A DNA stretch of 64,000 nt from Caenorhabditis remanei. Taxonomy: Eukaryota; Nematoda; Chromadorea; Rhabditida; Rhabditidae. The notes under the pieces were generated by a model that searched no databases, had not been told where the DNA came from, and was given only the letters and a program-made list of their open reading frames with translations. Location of the stretch: positions 17,236,001-17,300,000 of the forward strand of contig NC_071332.1 of the NCBI RefSeq assembly GCF_010183535.1, read 5' to 3'. Shown in pieces: positions 43,561-56,100 of this stretch (positions are counted from its first letter, which is position 1; each line of letters opens with the position of its first letter). A program made the position numbers and the translations under genes.

Positions 43561-44466
43561 ATGGAATTCCGACTTCCGACTTCCGACTTCCGACTTCCGG
43601 GCATTTTTTCCATTCCGACTTCCGACTTCCGACTTCCGGATAACAAAAATCACTTCCGACTTCCGACTTCCGACTTCCGGATAAGGAAATTTACTTCCGA
43701 CTTCCGTCATTCCATAACTGTGGAATTTTCGAAAAGTATATTTCGCAAAAATGCATGAAAAAATGGTCTAAAAGGACAGAAAATAGGCTTTTCTTTAGCC
43801 AAAAACTAGTTTTCCACTGATTTTCGCGAATTTCATGATTTTTCTTTTGGAGTTTTTGAAAGTTTGAGAAAAAATCTAATTCCGACTTCCGACTTCCGGG
43901 CGTTTTTTCACTTCCGACTTCCGACTTCCGACTTCCGGATAAGGAAAATCGCTTCCGACTTCCGACTTCCGACTTCCGGATAAGGAAATTCACTTCCGAC
44001 TTCCGACTTCCGACTTCCGGATAAGGAAATTCACTTCCGACTTCCGACTTCCGACTTCCGGATTAGAAAATTTACTTCCGACTTCCGTCATTCCATAACT
44101 GTGGAATTTTCGAAAAGTATATTTCGCAAAAATGCATGAAAAAATGGTCTAAAAGGACAGAAAATAGGCTTTTCTTCAGCCAAAAACTAGTTTTCCACTG
44201 ATTTTCGCGAATTTCATGATTTTTCTCTTGGAGTTTTTGAAAGTTTGAGAAAAAATCTAATTCCGACTTCCGACTTCCGGGCGTTTTTTCACTTCCGACT
44301 TCCGACTTCCGACTTCCGGATAAGGAAAATCGCTTCCGACTTCCGACTTCCGACTTCCGGATAAGGAAATTCACTTCCGACTTCCGACTTCCGACTTCCG
44401 GATAAGGAAATTCACTTCCGACTTCCGACTTCCGACTTCCGGATAAGGAAATTTACTTCCATGCAA
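43561..44466. repeat. CTTCCGA minisatellite with a 381-bp superunit
   Basis: Clusters of three to four CTTCCGA heptamers closing with CTTCCGGATAAGGAAATT. A ~381-bp segment, including non-repeat sequence (GTCATTCCATAACTGTGG ... ), is duplicated in tandem with few differences (~43691 and ~44072). Confidence 0.9.
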
Positions 44467-44686
44467 CTCTGCTACACACACCACGCTGCCGATATTTTTC
44501 TCACGTAGGTAAAGTTTGGTCTCGTTTTTCTCGAAAACCAGGCCTCCAAGATAAAAACTGAATATATATTTGATATCAGCGTTTTCTCAGCTTTTCAATG
44601 ATATATGTCACGTCCCCTAACTCCGCAGTCACTCGGAAGTCTTCCCTAGTTAGTTAGGTAGAGCGCATTTTCACGACTTCCATATA

Positions 44687-44736
<50 letters not shown>

Positions 44737-44928
44737 GTATCCGTCGCTATATTTCAGTCTTTCCGATTCTGTTTACTTTTTCGTAGCTATGGTTACCACA
44801 GGACACTTTTTGAAACAATTAAACAAGGAATATGTCTTTAAAAACAGAAATTCTCAAAAAAGTTGCAGGTGTTTTCATTTATTCAGACGGCATTTCAATT
44901 ATTGATAACGAAAATTGAAAACCACGAC
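44467..44928. repeat. MITE fragment and (TCTG)n microsatellite
   Basis: 44515-44655 is one arm of the foldback family at 48097-48430. 44690-44737 is a (TCTG)n run of about 11-12 units. No gene. Confidence 0.7.
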
Positions 44929-46777
44929 TCAATGCACAATCTCTCCTCTTAACACCGACACAGCTGACCCTTTCAAAACAACTCGGTCCTCCTTTAGAAG
45001 CAACCGGAACTGGGCGCCACGTCCTGGGAATGCCTGGAAAAATTGAAAATTGAAATAACACTGAAACCCAAGATTACCTGAAACCCATACAACTCTTCCT
45101 TTCCAGTTATTTTCTCCCAAAACGGTGCAATCACACATTGAGCGGATCCTGTTGCGGGGTCCTCAATGACACCATCCCATGGACCGAAATAACGACACGC
45201 GTAGTCATACGGCTCATTTTTCAAGTCAATGAATCCCTGGGCCACTGGGTTAGATGGCCGGAGAGAGATAGCAAGACCTCTTACAAAACTTCCATCATGG
45301 AGCACCAGAGCCTTGGCGGCGTCGATTTTGAAGGCCTCGAATTCCGACTTGGTAGTGTCGGGATCGATTATCACAACGACTCCGCCATATTTTGGAGCAT
45401 AGATCACAGATTCAATGACAATCTTGTTAGGAATCAAACACTTTATGACTTCGAATAAAAATGGTGGTGCATCGATCTGAAATTAAAAATTTTTTTTTAA
45501 TTAAATTAATTACTGTAGTCTAGGTCTCACCTCTGAAAACTTGTCCGCCAGTGGATTAATCAACTCGTTGAACCTGATCGAGTTGAGATCATACCTTGGA
45601 AAGTCCATCTCTAACAATCCTTCCGCACCATTCTTCACAGTGAGTACCCCGGATTTCGTTTCAAATTTAATTTCGTCATTCGAATTTCCGATTTCATTAA
45701 ACAAGACATGGGCGGTGGCGAGTGTAGCGTGACCGCAGAGTGGGACTTCGGTTGTCGGGGTGAACCAGCGGAGTGAGAATGTAGAAGACAGTTTGTAGTC
45801 TTTTGAGGTAGTAGGGACGGGGAAGGCCGTCTCGGACAGGTTGAATTCGGCGGCAATTTTTTGGTATTCTTTTTCGTCCAGGGCCTGGAAAAAAACATTC
45901 AGAAAGGAAAGGGGGACGTTTTGAAACCGAGAAATTTTGAAAGCAAGTCTTTACGCGCCCAGATGAAAAATCTTAAAGGAGGACTAAAGTCTTTGTTTAT
46001 AATTTCAGATTCAGAAAATTCTAAAAAAATTTCATTGTTGGAGTAAATGCTAAAAATCGCTCAAAACGCTACAATTCCCGTTCTCTTGGCTCAAAATTAG
46101 CCTGGCTGGTAGTTTTCGTGTCGAGACCTAAAGTGATCGGAACATAGGCTTGTGGGTATTTTTCTGAACCGTCTCAATAAGCTCAATTTGAAAATCTTTA
46201 TTAAATTCTCAAAAAATTGAACCCTCCCAGAAAACATCCGTGTGATGGTTGCAAGATGACTTTTTTCTGCATTTTTGTGATAATGATCATAATCAGCTTG
46301 CTGAGAGCTTTCAGAAAAGTACCCTCAGTTCTATGTATTCAGCAATTTGAGACTCGAGGCAAAATTCCTGGGTTACTGTAGTTTTCGTGGTGGGATCCAA
46401 AGTTATCCCAACCTAGGAGTGTGAGTGCTTTTTTGAAAGCTCTCAATGAGCTGAATTTGAGTATTATACTCAAAAATAGTTAAAATAAGTAGTATTCCAC
46501 GCGGCCGTGTAGTCCTCTAGGACAAAATTATTTCTCAATTCCTCGTTTCCTCACTGTTTTCAACAAACCTTCGTGTTTTTTTCAATTTATATATTTTTTT
46601 AAACTACGAAAATTTGTTGGAACAGGGAGAAAACAAGGAATCGAAAAATGATTTTGTGCGAGAGGACTACACGGCCATTAATCGAAAACCAACCTCCGGA
46701 ATCAAGCAAACCGCAGCTGGATTTCCTGCGAACCTTGTTGTGGTAAAAGCATCAACGATGAAGGATGGATAAGGCAT
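44929..46777 (-). CDS. PhzF-family isomerase-like enzyme (PBLD homologue)
   Basis: Exons (minus): 46777-46694, 45884-45531, 45476-45078, 45033-44929, giving 313 aa with all phases closing (PBLD-type proteins are ~290 aa). Start MPYPSFIVDAFT. Family marks: FTTTRFAGNPAAVCL at residues ~11-25, a conserved Glu in NLSETAF (the PhzF acid/base residue), RWFTPTTEVPLCGHATLA, EDPATGSAQC with the second-domain loop, and a C-terminal PGRGAQ. PhzF proteins share the diaminopimelate-epimerase fold; the substrate of animal members is unknown. A cytosolic metabolic enzyme among receptors, with no evident functional link. Intron 1 (809 bp) is packed with repeats; its donor is GTTGGT, unusual. Confidence 0.92.
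46503..46676. mobile_element. Foldback MITE in PhzF intron 1
   Basis: Arms GGCCGTGTAGTCCTCT..GACAAAAT and the reverse complement of ATTTTGTGCGAGAGGACTAC+ACGGCC. A related single arm lies at ~19588-19615. Confidence 0.8.
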
Positions 46778-47207
46778 TTTTCTATAAAAAAACTTAAATT
46801 ATTTTCATTACAAATACGAGGAAAAGAAGAAAAATCGAAGGTCAGTAGAACAAGATTACAAATGGAATAATTGCCAAATTGTGTTATCAGTGTAGCTGTA
46901 TGGTCAGTTATTTCTTATCAGTTCGTTACTTTGTCATCATTGAGTAGAAAATAATTTTTATACGAGACGAGACGGGACGAAACCTATTAGAAACGGTAAC
47001 GAGACCAAATGAGCAAATTTTTATGATTTGTGATGATAGCCTTACTAGTCATCCATCACACCTAGATTATTCTTTTATTTTGTAGCTCCAGATACAATAA
47101 CAGTAAGAAAAAAGAAAAAATAATAAGAATTTATGAAAAACAACTGATCAGAACCCACACTATATAACTATAATCTTTTCATTCCTTTTTCCAAAAATTG
47201 CTTCATT
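46778..47207. other. Divergent spacer, PhzF and Str genes
   Basis: AT-rich promoter region for both genes. A short ACGAGACGAGACGGGACG run near 46965 recalls the GAGAC repeats of the B cluster. TATATAAC at ~47161 is a possible TATA for the Str gene. Confidence 0.4.
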
Positions 47208-49119
47208 ATGACGATGATAATTCAGAATATTCTCGCTATCATATCATTTTTGACCAATAGTTTACTAACATTTCTAATTTTCACAAAGTCCCCAAAGACT
47301 ATGGGATCTTACAAGTATCTGATGGCATTCATGACGGGCTTCGAGTTGGTGTACGCTTTGATTGACTTGCTTATTCAGCCGGTAAGAGGTTAATAATTAA
47401 TTTTAATTAGGGATGTAATTAATTAATCTCACTTGATTTAAGGAAATCGTCACCATGAACTCCTTATGGGTAACAATGACCAGCTCGAAGAGGGCTATTG
47501 TGCCATTATCAGTGGCTTACCCTTTGTTGTGTGAGTATAGAGGCTTTAAAACCACATACCCGCATAAAATTAACACGAAATTCAAAAAAAAAAATTGTGC
47601 GAGGTTTGACCGAAAAAAGCGAGAAAAATGGAAGAAAAGTGAGCTCCAATCAAAAAATTTAACTCCCTATTGTTCGTCCACGTTATAAGCACAAGATTCG
47701 GCAGACTAGCGAATTGGCAACTTGCCAAGTCATGCGCAAACGCGCTTCACTAGACTTTCGGTTTCGCGGGAAAATAAATTGAATTCATATGAACTAATAA
47801 CATTCCTTTCAGTACTTTGGGGTGGATCCTTTGGCATCGCTCTTGCCAGTTTCGGTGCCCATTTTCTCTTTCGCTATTTCATTGTGACCGGGTAAGCCTT
47901 CCGTGCAAAACTGATTTGAGTCAATAACCTACTTTCAGCAACAAAAAATGGGTAGCCGGGACCACATTCTTCACATTCTGGATAGGTATTCCTATTGCCT
48001 CTGGTTTCATGTATGTCTTCGCAATCGACTACTTCTTACAGCTCAATCAGGTTATGGATAGTATAGTGAGGTACTGTCAGTTTACTTGAGAAGGTCATGG
48101 AGTCAGTTGGGAGTTATGGGACGTGATCGTTATTTATTTGGAAAGCTGAAAAATCGCTGATTCCAAATATATAATTAGTTTTTGCTCTCTAGGCTTGGTA
48201 TTCGAGAAAAATGAGGGCAAAGTTTGGACTATTGACAAGACATTACCTTCCCGGCGTGCGAGGGGAAGGTGTGGTACGGTAATGCCTTGTCAATGAGGAC
48301 AAACTTTGTCCTCATTTTTCTCGAATACCAGGAGTCGAGGGCAAAAACTAAATATATATTTGAAATTAGCGTTTTCTTTGCTTTCCAATGATATAGGTCA
48401 CGTCCTATAATTCCGCGGTCACTCGGAGGCCTTCCTTTATTAGTCAGGTCTTTTTAAAGAAACTGAATAACAAATTCAGGGCGAAACTAATGGTCTCGGA
48501 AGGTGTCCCGGGTAATCAACTCCGCTACTTTTCTTCGTATTTATTCTTGACAACACCATCTGACCCAGTGAGTCAGCTAAACTGGAAGCAGATACAAGGC
48601 CTCATTTTTTTGTGTTCCACTATAGTGAGTCACCTCGAAATTTTGAAAATTGTTCAGCAATTTTAAAATCTTTACAGAGCCTCTCCCTATTCACCATGAT
48701 CTACTTCGGCTTAAAAACATTCAGTGAAATCAGAAAGCTACAAGACACAACTTCGGTGTCCGCTTCTTCCAAAACCCTTCAGACTCAACTATTCTACTCA
48801 CTTGTTATCCAAACCACTATCCCAGTGATCCTCATTCATTTCCCTACTACTCTTATCTATATCTCCACATTTTTCAACGCAGCACCTCCAATCCAAGGAA
48901 CAATTTGTACTATCACAATATCCATGTTCCCTGCGATTGATCCATTACCAAGCTTGATTATTATCAAACCGTATAGACAAGCAATATTAGGTATGGGACA
49001 GGTTTTGATGGAAATATATATTTGTTGTAAAATTATATGATTCAGGTTGCTTAAAAAAACGCATCAGTCAGAAAGTATCGTCCATCCAAGCCAGCAGAAG
49101 TCGAGTTAACACATTTTGA
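47208..49119 (+). CDS. Str-class seven-TM receptor
   Basis: Exons 47208-47381, 47443-47530, 47813-47891, 47939-48070, 48480-48624, 48678-48990, 49046-49119, giving 334 aa, usual for Str (7TM_GPCR_Str). Landmarks: KSPKTMGSYKYLMAFMTGFEL after the first segment, FRYFIVTGNKKW at the third/fourth, SKTLQTQLFYSLVIQTTIPV before the sixth, and AIDPLPSLIIIKPYRQAILG in the last. These match the class that includes the diacetyl receptor ODR-10. Introns 2 and 4 are long; intron 4 holds a foldback element. Confidence 0.9.
48097..48430. mobile_element. Foldback MITE in Str intron 4
   Basis: Two ~150-base inverted arms: TTGGAAAGCTGAAAAATCGC ... TGGTATTCGAGAAAAATGAG on the left, its complement on the right (TTTTTCTCGAATACCAGGAG...). 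Single-arm relatives are at 44515-44655 and 49219-49365. Confidence 0.85.
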
Positions 49120-49440
49120 GTTTTTAATTTTTTTTTCTGATTTTCTGGTTTTTGTTTTTTTTAAATCTAAATAAACATATATGTGCGTTTTTTAAAGAAA
49201 GAATACCTACTTCCGTTTCATGGAGGCATGGAGTCAGTTTGGAGTTATGGGAGGTGACCTATATCATTGGAAAGCTGAAAAAATGCTGATTCCAAATATA
49301 TATTCCGTTTTTGCCCTCGAGGTCTGGTATTCGAGAAAAACAAGGTCAAAGTTCGAAAAAATGACAAATTTTCATTTTGATATCTTACAACACAGAAAAT
49401 TAACTATAATATTTATTTAATTAAAGTATATACATAGCTA
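49120..49440. repeat. 3' flank of the Str gene with a MITE arm
   Basis: 49219-49365 is one arm of the 48097-48430 family (GGAGTTATGGGA, GGAAAGCTGAAAAAATGCTG). Confidence 0.7.
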
Positions 49441-50823
49441 TTAGTATTTAGTTGCACTTGCTGCATTCGACGTAGCTTCCAGATTAGAACGACTCACACC
49501 GTAATCCGTTACAGTATCTGCAAAACCTTTAAAATAAGGAATCTACATTCCATCACAACTCACTTCTTCCCCTGAATATGATTTGAGTGAACTCCTTATT
49601 GAATGTCAGTGTGATAATTCTGGAACAAATCTTTTTTTTCAAAGAAAAACCTGTATGACTTACCCATCCAACATGTGCACGCAGACCCATGCAAAAGTGG
49701 TCAACGAGAAAATGAGCCATCTCTGGCTTGGGTCGACTTTTGGGGAAATTATGAAATAGGTGATGAGCTCACAGACGAATACGACGGCTTGTAGGCAGGC
49801 CTGTCTGAGAAAATTCATCTCAGCGCTTTGTCGACGGGAGAATTGAGCTTTGGATGAGGTTTTGGCGAGCTGAAATTTATAAAATTCAGAAGTCCTATTC
49901 CCTATTTGACTCACATGCGCTTTGTAGCTTCTGACTTTGGAGACAGTGATCACATCGATGATAACAATAAACACCACGATCGAGTTGTATTTCAAGAAGT
50001 CCGCATACCACACAATTTTCACACAAATTGGAGTGGTGGCAAATGTGAACATCCAGAAGTCATCGATGTAGAATAGACTGCAGTCATCTGGAATTCATTT
50101 ACTAAAAAAAAGAAAACGGAATGGAAATCCGCTGCTTACTGTAGATGTAAAGATAAAATGATGGAAGAACTGCACATGTCCAAGATAGGAAAACAAGGAT
50201 TTTTGTGTTGGTGATACTGAAAATTAAATTTTTTGAAGGAAAGATAACATTAAAAACCTGAAAATAGTATCATATTTAACCGGAGCCACTATTGAGCAAA
50301 ATCGGTTAATAGAGATGCATAAATGAGAGTACGTTGAGATATCGTAACAAACCAGTAGACTCTGACCAAGAACGTAGGAGTGGGTCTTCAGGAAAGTAAT
50401 GTCGCTGGAATGTGTTAATGGTTTACCAAAAGCGGATGAATTATTAGCTTGACACAGTTCTTACAACTGCGCTCCGCCGAAATGCCGTTTCGCACACACG
50501 TTTCTTCGGTTTCGGTAGAGCGCGGTTGCAAGAACCATGTCGTGCTAATATGCATGTGCTTACAAAAAACACATCGGAGCAAACAAGAATGCAAAAACTG
50601 TGCAGTGGATAGCATCGCCAATTGATTGGGAGGCGGTTAGTCTTCCAAAAGAATTTTTGAGAGATGGAAGTTTTCGGATAAGGATAGCAACTGTCCAGTT
50701 GGCTACAACTCCGATGAATGCGAACTGAAATATTTATTTATACGTTGTAAAATTGCTACCGGTCGAGCTGTTGAGCCTTACCGTGAAAACTATTAATCCT
50801 GCAAGTTTCTCGTTGTTCAACAT
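49441..50823 (-). CDS. Srx-class seven-TM receptor
   Basis: Exons (minus): 50823-50782, 50724-50564, 50404-50258, 50216-50140, 50087-49915, 49869-49664, 49619-49564, 49517-49441, giving 312 aa; total phase closes. Srx landmarks: FAFIGVVANWTVAILI, LTASQSIGDAIHCTVFAFLF, CISINRFCSIVAPVKYDTIF (the rhodopsin-like R after the third segment), EMNFLRQACLQAVVFVCEL, and TFAWVCVHMLDG then FNKEFTQIIF in the seventh. Class by motif recognition. Intron 2 holds a short foldback element. Confidence 0.9.
50457..50535. mobile_element. Short foldback element in Srx intron 2
   Basis: Arms GTTCTTACAACTGCGCTCCG and the reverse complement of GTAGAGCGCGGTTGCAAGAAC pair with few mismatches. Related GCGCTCTACCGAAA sequences lie at ~52567-52640. 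Confidence 0.75.
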
Positions 50824-51858
50824 GTTTTGGAATCCGTTTTTTTCTAGAAAACAAGCTGGAATATGTATAGTTGATTACGTGGAGCAAACACTGGTAGGCT
50901 CCGGGACGTTTTGAAACCACACGTTTTGAAACCATGACAGTTCGAAACTAAACCCGAAACAGTGCCCTGATAAATTTAACATTTCCTGGTCATTGCTTAA
51001 TTTTTCAGTACTTTTTTGCGTTTAGTTTCGAAATGTTGCGGTTTCGAAAAGTTCCGACGCATTGACACTTTTTCGAAGTCATCGATATTAAGGGAACAAA
51101 AAATTCGATGATTTTTCACTCTAGGGTGGTGCAAGAAGATTCTCGTAACACTGACTACAAAATAATTGACGAATACATTTTAGAATAAAATAACAAATCG
51201 GAAACTGGATTTCTATGAATTAGACCAAAAAGACAAATGCGCTCTATTCAGAAAACCAGGTCCCACAGGGTTTTAGTAGAGAGCGCTTGCATCATAACTT
51301 TTATAAGCCATGAAGATGGGCGTGTGATGGGAATGTGACTTCACAAATCAATAGATTAGATTATTTACGAAAACAGAATACTATGACTAACAAAACTACA
51401 TTTCTTATCAAAAAAATCTCGTTAGAAAGTCAAAAAAAAGATATTCGTGCCCATGTTAGTCACAGCTCCGCTGTTATGACGGACATTGTAGTTTGAAGTA
51501 ATTGGACTGGAAACTGATATATATATATATATATATTGTGATAGGAAAACACAAACCACAGTAGACCAGGCTCCGCCCACTTTTGGTTCAAATGATGACG
51601 TCATGGTAAACCTTCTATGTCTAAAAAAGCTCCAAATTTTGCACTTTTTTGCAACATCTATGAATTTTTATTTCCCAATAAGTATATTCTAATGCCCTCC
51701 CCCCTTTTAGTCATCCCCCTTCCCTAATAAGCACAATTATCCCCAAAAGAAGGGGTAACGTCTTCTCGAATTCTCTCCTGAAATTTGAAGACGTAGTCTG
51801 CTTCTTATTTTTTCTTCATATATTAGTTTTGGCCTACTTTAACCTATTCAATAAGAAA
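50824..51858. other. Intergenic between Srx and the membrane-protein gene
   Basis: Contains a palindrome-like ACGTTTTGAAACCACACGTT block (~50908), a foldback with AAATGCGCTCTATTCAG / GTAGAGAGCGCTTGCAT arms (51236-51293) and an (AT)n run at ~51518-51536. No gene. Confidence 0.5.
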
Positions 51859-53085
51859 ATGTCACGATTTTACATTTTATTATTGATTTTGAATCTGATT
51901 GGAGCATGTGCGGGGGTGAGTTTTTTATTGTTTTTGGGGCATAATTTTTGGGTATTTCGCAGATTCAAAAAATCGAGTGCTCCAACTACTCGGCCCCGGT
52001 TACTGTAATCCCGCCAATTGACGGTCCCACACAGTTGTTATTGGATTTTCGATTGCTGTCGGATGAGCAGGTTAGTTTGAACAATTTTCAACAAAAATTC
52101 ATTTTTTCTCTATTTCAGTTATGCAATAGCCGTCGAAAGGTACCGAAATTCAAAAAGATGCATATTGAGCCGTCGAGCTATATTACTGCTTGTGATGAGT
52201 GTCCGCAGTGAGTTTTGGAGGGTATCTGGAAAAACCTGGAAATTTTTGAAAAAAATCTGAAAAATCTGGAAGTATCTGATAAAGGCTGAAAAAATCTGAA
52301 AAATCTGTAAATTTGGAGATCTGGATCAAATTATGGGAAAAGAATATGAAGTATGTCTGTCCGAATGTATGTCTGTCCGAATGTATGTCTGTCCAGATGT
52401 CTGTCTGTTTGTCCGGATGTCCCCCAAGTCAAACATTTTTATAATTAACAAATTATTTATTTGATTGCACAAATTACAATAAAACAAGGTTCCAGTTTCC
52501 TTGATTCCAGTTTGATAACATCATGAAAATTTTGGGATTTGGGAAATACAAACACACGATCAGCAAATGCGCTCTACCGAAATTAGAGAAAATTTTCGAA
52601 AATTTCGCGGTGGAGCGCGTATGCAACTACAACACAACTCGCCTGCGTTGTCGCTTCTATGTTTTTAAATCTTTTCCGGGATAATAAGAGCCTACACATG
52701 TATTTTTTTAATTCGAAACAATCGGTGATCTAGAAACCCAAATCCCCCGGTTGACAAGTATGCGACGACCCCAAACGAGACTCTTTCCAGATGCTACTTC
52801 ACCTTCCCCATGCAATTCGAGCTTCCCATCTCCTGGACCATCAAGAGTCTCTTCGTCATTTCCAAATCCCAACCTCACCACCAATCGGCTACGGACGTCC
52901 CTATCCACTATGTGATTGTTGAGAAGATGCCAAGCGGTCCGTCTCTTCGAAATTGCAAAATCTATGTTCCCCATAGGATTTCTCCAATTTCAGATACTGT
53001 CCAGATTAAGTTTCTCGCAGTCTTTTTTGTCTCCGCCTTCGGAGTTATGATTCTAGTCCGGTGTTTTTGCATCAAAGCAAGATAA
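51859..53085 (+). CDS. Small secreted or single-pass membrane protein, unknown family
   Basis: Exons 51859-51915, 51963-52070, 52119-52207, 52791-53085, giving 182 aa; all phases close with standard sites. A signal peptide is clear (MSRFYILLLILNLIGACAG, cut near the first intron). The lumenal part has one sequon (NYS), a CDECPQC cluster created exactly across the third splice junction, and other cysteines. One C-terminal membrane segment (IKFLAVFFVSAFGVMILV) precedes a short tail RCFCIKAR. Topology: type I membrane protein. I do not recognise the family. It converges with the iPLA2 gene, stops 65 bp apart. Intron 3 (583 bp) holds a GTCTGTCC-type minisatellite and a foldback. Confidence 0.75.
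52345..52425. repeat. ATGTCTGTCCGA minisatellite in intron 3
   Basis: Three ~16-bp units (GAATGTATGTCTGTCC) and degenerate continuation GTCTGTCTGTTTGTCC. Confidence 0.75.
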
Positions 53086-53150
53086 TAAATCTAAATGAAA
53101 ATGGCCAATTTTTATTTCTCGAAATCTCAAAAAAGTTTTTCTTTCTTTTT

Positions 53151-56100
53151 TCATTTCCCAATCTGATTCGGCGACTCCACAACTTTCTGACTGTTTCCAG
53201 TGTAACCAGTAATTTTCCGGTATTGACAGGGTTCCGTGTTGCGTGGCATCGATTTCAGCAGTCTACACAGGTCACTGATTTGTTGGTTGATTTGAGACCG
53301 GATGTAGACTTCGTTGTCGAACATCGCGTTCGTGATATCCTCGATTTTGCAATTGTCGAGCTCGAATGGAGCGGCGAGGTGAGGTGAGAACCGGAAAAAT
53401 GGAACCTGCATAGAGTGCGACCATTCGCGGGATTGGCCGACATGGACGTTGTGGGAGCTGGTGCACTGGAAATGGGAAATGTTATAGTTTCACAGGTCGC
53501 GTAAACGCGCTCCGTCGCACAGCGGTTCGCATGGTGCCAAATTCAAGTTGAACGCGACGCGCACGCAACGCGACTCGACAGGCAAATTCAAAACTTTTCG
53601 TTGCGTACCATACGCCTCGCGTCTCTGTTCTCGTATCTATTGATATTTTAATCGGTTTTTTGCAATCAGTTTTTACCGAAAAACGAAATTTAAAACAAAT
53701 TTAACCGTTTTAAGGGATTTTTCAAACAAAATAAGGCCAAAAAATGTGTTTTTAAAAATTATATGATATTCCCTCTTCCGCTTTTTTAGCTGCTCCGCCC
53801 ACAAATCCCTGACGCACTTGCGTTTCAGCCTCGAAACGTTTTTCGTTTTTTTCGTCAGTTCGTCGGAACTTTGATTTTTTCACAGTATAACCATATTATT
53901 TAGGGTCAGAAAAGTGACCTGGCAATTTTCCACTGGAAAACTTGAAAACCGCAATTTGGCAACGAATTATCATATTTTGACACAAAAACTGAAATTTCAT
54001 GCTAAGAACTATCAATTTGTGTCATGTTTCTTGATTTTTAGCTCAAAAACCTCAATTTTTCCATAAAAAACTAAATGTTCGCCTTATTCCGTTTTCCGCC
54101 CAAAAATGTCCTATTCCGCTTTCCGCTCAGCTCATGTCCAGTTTCAAAACATCCCTCGTTTCTTACCTGATACAAAAATACCGTAATCAAATTTTTCGCA
54201 TTGGCGAACACCTCCTTCCAATTCCCCGTTATCCCTGTTATACCATGTGTCAAATTAATATCAATTCCATTAATCGGAGCCGAAGGTTCGATTCCCGTCC
54301 CAATCGATATCACACATCCAATCTCATCCGTATTATTTTTTCCTCGGTAATTCTCAATCTTTTTAAGTTTCGCAAATTCAGTCATCACCATGATACACGG
54401 GTTGTTACAGAATATTGCTCCATCAGCCATACCGTTGAACGATTGGAAGTAGACAGGGGCGGCTCTGAAATCGAAAAAAAAGTTTTTTTCAAAAAGGTTT
54501 CAAACCGTCCGTGACTCACGAAGTGCACCGAATCGCTTTCCACAACAAGATCTTGTTCGGATTGAAATACCCGAGCTGCTCAAATTCCTTCGGGTCAATC
54601 CTCGGCGCATAGGATCGGAACAAAAGGAGTTGCGGTGGCGCCAACGTGACTTTCGCCGTAGTCACCACCAATCGATGGGCGGTACACTTGGCTATTGGCG
54701 TCTTCGCACCCATCACTTCCTGTAGAACCGTCTCGATACCAATCGACGAGTGTTTCGGGAACATTTGGGTGTTTCCTCCGAAGATACGACGGCGAATCAC
54801 AATGTAGATGCGGAGAGCGTCGGCGAGATCAATTCCAACACTCATCGAGCTAGCCATGATACCACCACAACTTGTTCCAGCAATCCAGTGGACTCGGTTA
54901 CGCAGCGGCTCTCCGATCTCTCGTTCGATCGCCATGAGGATCTGGAAGTATATGACGGACCGATTTGAACGTTTTCTATAAATTTGACCGTAGGTAATTT
55001 GAACCTTGAAAATTTGAAAATTGCATTAAAAATCTGCCAAATGCTCACGTGAGCCGAGTAAGGGCCCGTCAAACGTTTCGGTAGACTATTCGGTGAAAAG
55101 CTTAACCATATAAAAAAATAGCAAAGTTCGACGGGTCATAACTCAGTTCACGTGAGCATTTACCAGATTTTTGTTGCAGTTTTCAACTCCTCAAGGTCCA
55201 AATTACCTATGGTCGAATTTATAGAAAAAGTTAAACTCGGTCCGTCATATACTTCCCTTGTGAAACAAGGAAAGAGGTATGCTTGCAAACCGGACCGACA
55301 CAACGCCTAGCTCGCTTCAAACTGAGGTTTATGAACTGAAAAATATACCAAAATGTAGATCTCAGCGAGATCTATGTTACGGACCTACCAAGGGCCGGTT
55401 GGCTATTTGTTAATGTGCCGCCGATCGGCTAGAATGGCTTTTTGCCAATCCTCGCAATTTTTGGCATCTTTTCCCAGCCCGCGGCACATTAACAATATAG
55501 AACTCGCCGAGATCTACATTTTTTTATATTTTTAATTCATAAAACTCAGTTTGAAGCAAGTTACGCACCGGCCCGTTTCGGCCCGGTTTGCAAGTATGAA
55601 CAACTCAAAAATATTCCTTACCGAGCATTGCAAAACAACTCTCAAGCCTCCACCATCCAGACTCAATATCACTTTCTGATTATTATTATTATCCCGATTA
55701 TCCATAATTTTCTTCTCAATTAATTGCTTATTATACGCCATGTGATGACTATCAACTGTACTACGGACCGTGGAGAGACTCTGGAGGTCTCGTTTGATGC
55801 TGGAAATTTAAGAATTTCAGATTTTATGTTTCATATGGAACCTACTTCGGGTCCTCTGTCAACTCGATCGGCTCCTTCCCCTCATTATTCTTAATTTTAA
55901 ACAAATCTAGGTGGGACGCATAGACACAAATCGCGCGAACAAGAAGACGTCGATCTGGAAAACAGTTGGTGGAAAACAGCCTAAGAATCCAATTTGGAAA
56001 ACTAACTTAGTTTGGCGGCCAGGTGAAGTACCGTATTCCCATTTTTGTCTTTAACATCAAACGGTTGGTTTCTTACGAATGCTCTGGAAAAATGGATAAG

